From contig JACQEF010000234.1 in NCBI GenBank assembly GCA_016200745.1, positions 1 to 7,351 of the forward strand: 7,351 bases of DNA, read 5' to 3'. The notes under the pieces were generated by a model. The model did no database searches. It saw only the letters and a program-made list of their open reading frames with translations, and was not told the DNA's origin. Position 1 is the stretch's first letter. Every line of letters starts with the position of its first letter. This stretch comes from Chloroflexota bacterium. GTDB taxonomy: Bacteria > Chloroflexota > Limnocylindria > Limnocylindrales > CSP1-4. Both the position numbers and the translations under genes were made by a program. Shown in pieces: positions 5,748 through 7,351 of this stretch.

Positions 5748-5766
5748 CCCAAGAGTTGGGCCCAAC
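5748..5766. promoter_or_regulatory. Palindromic operator candidate between dps and the divergent membrane-protein gene
   Basis: GTTGGGCCCAAC (5755-5766) is a perfect 12-bp palindrome. Its left half also pairs with an additional upstream copy: CCCAA (5748-5752), GAG, TTGGG (5756-5760). The triple arrangement CCCAA-TTGGG-CCCAA gives two overlapping dyads. It lies 16 nt before the dps SD (5783-5787) and inside the 118-nt divergent intergenic region. Dps genes are commonly controlled by peroxide or metal sensors that bind dyads here, but this sequence is not a Fur, PerR or DtxR box that I recognise. In an mRNA it could also form a hairpin. Confidence 0.45.
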
Positions 5767-5794
5767 GGACGTCACCCGTACCGGAGGTTTCCGC

Positions 5795-6403
5795 ATGGCT
5801 CCCAAGACCGCATTGCCCCACAGCCGCAACGGGGTCGCGCCGCGCAAGCGATCACCCGAGCCGCGGCTCAGCATCCAGGCGCCGGAGCTCCAGGCCTTCG
5901 GGACGCTGCGGGACCTGCCGATCTCGCTCCCGTCCAAGGCCCGGTCGGGCAGCTGCCGGCTGCTCAACGAGATCCTGGCCGACACGATGGTGCTCTATGC
6001 CATGTACAAGAAGCACCATTGGCTCGTCGCCGGACCGACCTTCTACCAGCTCCACCTGCTCTTCGACAAGCACGCGGACGAGCAGCTCGAGCTGGTTGAC
6101 CTCCTGGCCGAGCGCGTCCAGAGCCTGGGCGGGATCGCGGTCGGCGATCCGCGCCAGGCCGCCGAGCTGACCTCGATCGAACGGCCGCCCGACGGCGCCG
6201 AGGAGGTCTCGGTCATGCTCGATCGGACACTCCGGGCGCACGAGACGATCCTCACCAAGGTCCGGCGCGCGATCAAGGCGACCGAGGAATCCGAGGACTG
6301 GGGCACCAACGACCTGCTGATGAGCGACGTCCTGCGCCGCCACGAACTGCAGGTCTGGTTCCTCGCCGAGCACGTGGTCGACCTGCCGCTCGTCGGCGCC
6401 TGA
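5795..6403 (+). CDS. dps: Dps-family ferritin-like DNA-protecting protein with basic N-terminal tail
   Basis: Dps forms a 12-subunit shell that oxidises Fe(II), usually with hydrogen peroxide, stores the iron and may coat DNA in stress or stationary phase. The ATG at 5795 has GGAGG (5783-5787) 7 nt upstream. The in-frame ATG at 5708 is rejected: it has no SD and its extra 29 residues overlap the operator candidate. In the 202-residue product all five ferroxidase ligands match E. coli Dps spacing: H75 (KHHW), H87 (QLH), D91, D102 and E106 (DLLAER), corresponding to H51, H63, D67, D78 and E82. Residues 1-50 form an Arg/Lys/Pro-rich extension (K4, R11, R17-R19, R24) before the four-helix bundle; the family's tails are often shorter. 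Such tails bind DNA in E. coli and Deinococcus Dps. The protein ends soon after the last helix with no long C-terminal tail. Confidence 0.94.
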   Translation: MAPKTALPHSRNGVAPRKRSPEPRLSIQAPELQAFGTLRDLPISLPSKARSGSCRLLNEILADTMVLYAMYKKHHWLVAGPTFYQLHLLFDKHADEQLELVDLLAERVQSLGGIAVGDPRQAAELTSIERPPDGAEEVSVMLDRTLRAHETILTKVRRAIKATEESEDWGTNDLLMSDVLRRHELQVWFLAEHVVDLPLVGA

Positions 6404-6404
6404 G

Positions 6405-6431
6405 CGTGGGGGCGCCGCGGCGGCGCCCACG
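6405..6431. terminator. Strong GC hairpin between convergent dps and aminomethyltransferase genes
   Basis: CGTGGG-GG-CGCCG (6405-6417, two bulged G) pairs with CGGCGCCCACG (6421-6431) around the loop CGG: 11 base pairs, nearly all G-C. It fills almost the whole 31-nt gap between the two stop codons and would form in RNA from either strand. Neither side has a T-tract, so it is not a classical intrinsic terminator. It may act as a bidirectional terminator of the U-less kind or only protect both 3' ends. Confidence 0.5.
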
Positions 6432-6434
6432 AGG

Positions 6435-7351
6435 TCAGCTGCGCTTTCGGGGCAGGTCCAGGAACGGCAGCGGGACGACCGTGGCGCCGACCCGGCCGCG
6501 GCGTCCCTCGACCGTCCATTCCACGGACAGGCTGGATCCGATCGGCTCGTACTGCGGCGGCACCGACGCCAGCGCGATCGCCTGCTTGAGAATCGGGCTC
6601 CAGCCGTGGCTCGTGGCCCGGCCGACCTGGCGGCCGCCGGCGAAGACCGGCACCGGCGAGCGATCCACGCTCGGACTGATCGCCGGCGGCAGGCCCTGCG
6701 CGTCATACAGGCCCTCGATGTCATACCAGTCGAGCTGGAGCCCGACGAGCCGCCGTTCGGGCCCGCCGGCGCGCTGCTCGCGCTCGAGCGCGAGCCGGCC
6801 CACGAAATCGCCCTTGTCGAAGCTGACCAGCCGGCCGAGCCCGATCTCGAACGGGGAGTACTGCTGCTCGGGGTTCATGGCATGCCGCGCGGACGTGTAG
6901 TCCACCTCGAGGAGGATGAGCCCCGCCTCCAGCCGCACCACGTCGAGCGCGACCATCCCGGCCGGCCGGATCCCGTACGCCTTGCCGGCCGCCATCACCG
7001 CATCCCAGACCGCGGTCGCGCCCTTGACCGGGATCCACAGCTCGTAGCCGAGGTCGCCCGTGTAGCCGGTCCGCGACACGTCGATCGCGACCTTGCCGAT
7101 CTTCGACGGCCGACGCCGGAAGTAGCGCAGGTCGGCGACCGACTCGCCGGTCGCGGCCTCGAGCACGTCGCGTGACAGCGGGCCCTGGAGCGCGAGGGCA
7201 GCCGTGGCCTCGGTCTCCTCGGTGATCGTCACGTCGAGCCCGGCGCTGCCGGCAGGAAGAAGCTCCTCGATCGCCTCGCCAACCAGTGCGGCCTGCTCGC
7301 GCAATCGGCCAGAGGCTGCAAAATGCAAGAGCTCTTGCAGGAAAGCCGGAA
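6435..7351 (-). CDS. GcvT-like folate-dependent aminomethyltransferase, N-terminus beyond the window
   Basis: The frame is open on the minus strand from the right edge to the TGA at 6437-6435, giving 304 visible codons. A TTG at 7328 is not the start: the same frame continues to the edge with PAFLQELLHFAA. Seen: EATAALALQGPLSRDVL (start of the second conserved block), SRTGYTGDLGYELWIP (GYTG-type folate-site motif), PAGMVALDVVRLEAGL, PFEIGLGRLVSFDKGDFVGR and a C-terminal beta-barrel ending at PRKRS. These belong to the GCV_T and GCV_T_C domains. Known: the family moves one-carbon units from aminomethyl, N-methyl or S-methyl donors to tetrahydrofolate. It includes GcvT of the glycine cleavage system, sarcosine and dimethylglycine enzymes, and DmdA. 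The N-terminal part with the catalytic Asp of GcvT is missing from view. No gcvH or gcvP is in the window and details such as DYTSARHAMNP differ from typical GcvT, so I do not assign glycine as substrate. Confidence 0.9.
   Translation of the reverse strand, partial: PAFLQELLHFAASGRLREQAALVGEAIEELLPAGSAGLDVTITEETEATAALALQGPLSRDVLEAATGESVADLRYFRRRPSKIGKVAIDVSRTGYTGDLGYELWIPVKGATAVWDAVMAAGKAYGIRPAGMVALDVVRLEAGLILLEVDYTSARHAMNPEQQYSPFEIGLGRLVSFDKGDFVGRLALEREQRAGGPERRLVGLQLDWYDIEGLYDAQGLPPAISPSVDRSPVPVFAGGRQVGRATSHGWSPILKQAIALASVPPQYEPIGSSLSVEWTVEGRRGRVGATVVPLPFLDLPRKRS

Noticed and set aside
5708..5794. Upstream ATG extending Dps by 29 residues
   Set aside because: No SD is present there, the added residues overlap the palindromic control region, and ATG 5795 has an ideal SD.
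5677..5985. Upstream extension of the membrane-protein frame to 5985
   Set aside because: It runs antisense into dps and would replace a start with a perfect SD by one without.
5852..6724. 290-codon minus-strand frame across dps and the aminomethyltransferase end
   Set aside because: It is antisense to Dps, which has all its ferroxidase ligands, and crosses the convergent hairpin. No recognisable domain.
1..7351. CRISPR array, IS element, tRNA, phage or defence genes
   Set aside because: No regularly spaced repeats, transposase motifs, cloverleaf sequences or integrase/nuclease genes were seen on either strand.

Overview
The window is a very GC-rich bacterial chromosomal segment with densely packed genes, GTG as well as ATG starts, Shine-Dalgarno (SD) sites on some genes only, and lipoproteins with long Ala/Pro/Ser/Thr-rich linkers. 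This style fits a high-GC Chloroflexota (for example Limnocylindria-like) or actinobacterial genome. I lean weakly to the former, and no marker gene in the window settles it. I see no insertion sequence, phage gene, CRISPR array, tRNA or rRNA.

Left part (1-3371): a vitamin B12 uptake locus. The left edge cuts a leftward gene whose first 40 codons, with a strong SD and a signal-peptide-like start, lie at 1-122. The following 362 bases hold no gene but carry a cobalamin riboswitch (about 246-356). After it comes an expression platform (413-479) in which three hairpins overlap, the last one burying the SD of the next gene. Downstream is a tight three-gene ABC importer operon: lipoprotein substrate-binding protein (485-1537), FecCD/BtuC-type permease (1540-2622, 2-nt gap) and ATPase (2619-3371, 4-nt GTGA overlap). 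The riboswitch is the best evidence that the substrate is a corrinoid (BtuFCD) and not an iron siderophore or haem.

Middle part (3372-5343): two rightward genes without close SD sites of their own. The first encodes a small lipoprotein of unknown function with four cysteines in the mature domain. Its GTG start overlaps the stop of a six-codon mini-ORF that does have a good SD. The second encodes a fold-type I PLP-dependent aminotransferase with all the core PLP residues but no clear substrate.

Right part (5344-7351): a leftward 105-residue four-helix membrane protein of unknown function, divergent from a rightward Dps-family ferritin with an intact ferroxidase site and a basic N-terminal tail. 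A palindromic operator candidate (GTTGGGCCCAAC) lies between the two. Dps converges on a leftward GcvT-like folate-dependent aminomethyltransferase that runs off the right edge; a strong hairpin fills the 31-nt gap.

Most of the content belongs to known families. The parts most worth a second look are the riboswitch expression platform, the gene start cut by the left edge, the mini-ORF coupled to the lipoprotein gene, and the two proteins of unknown function.
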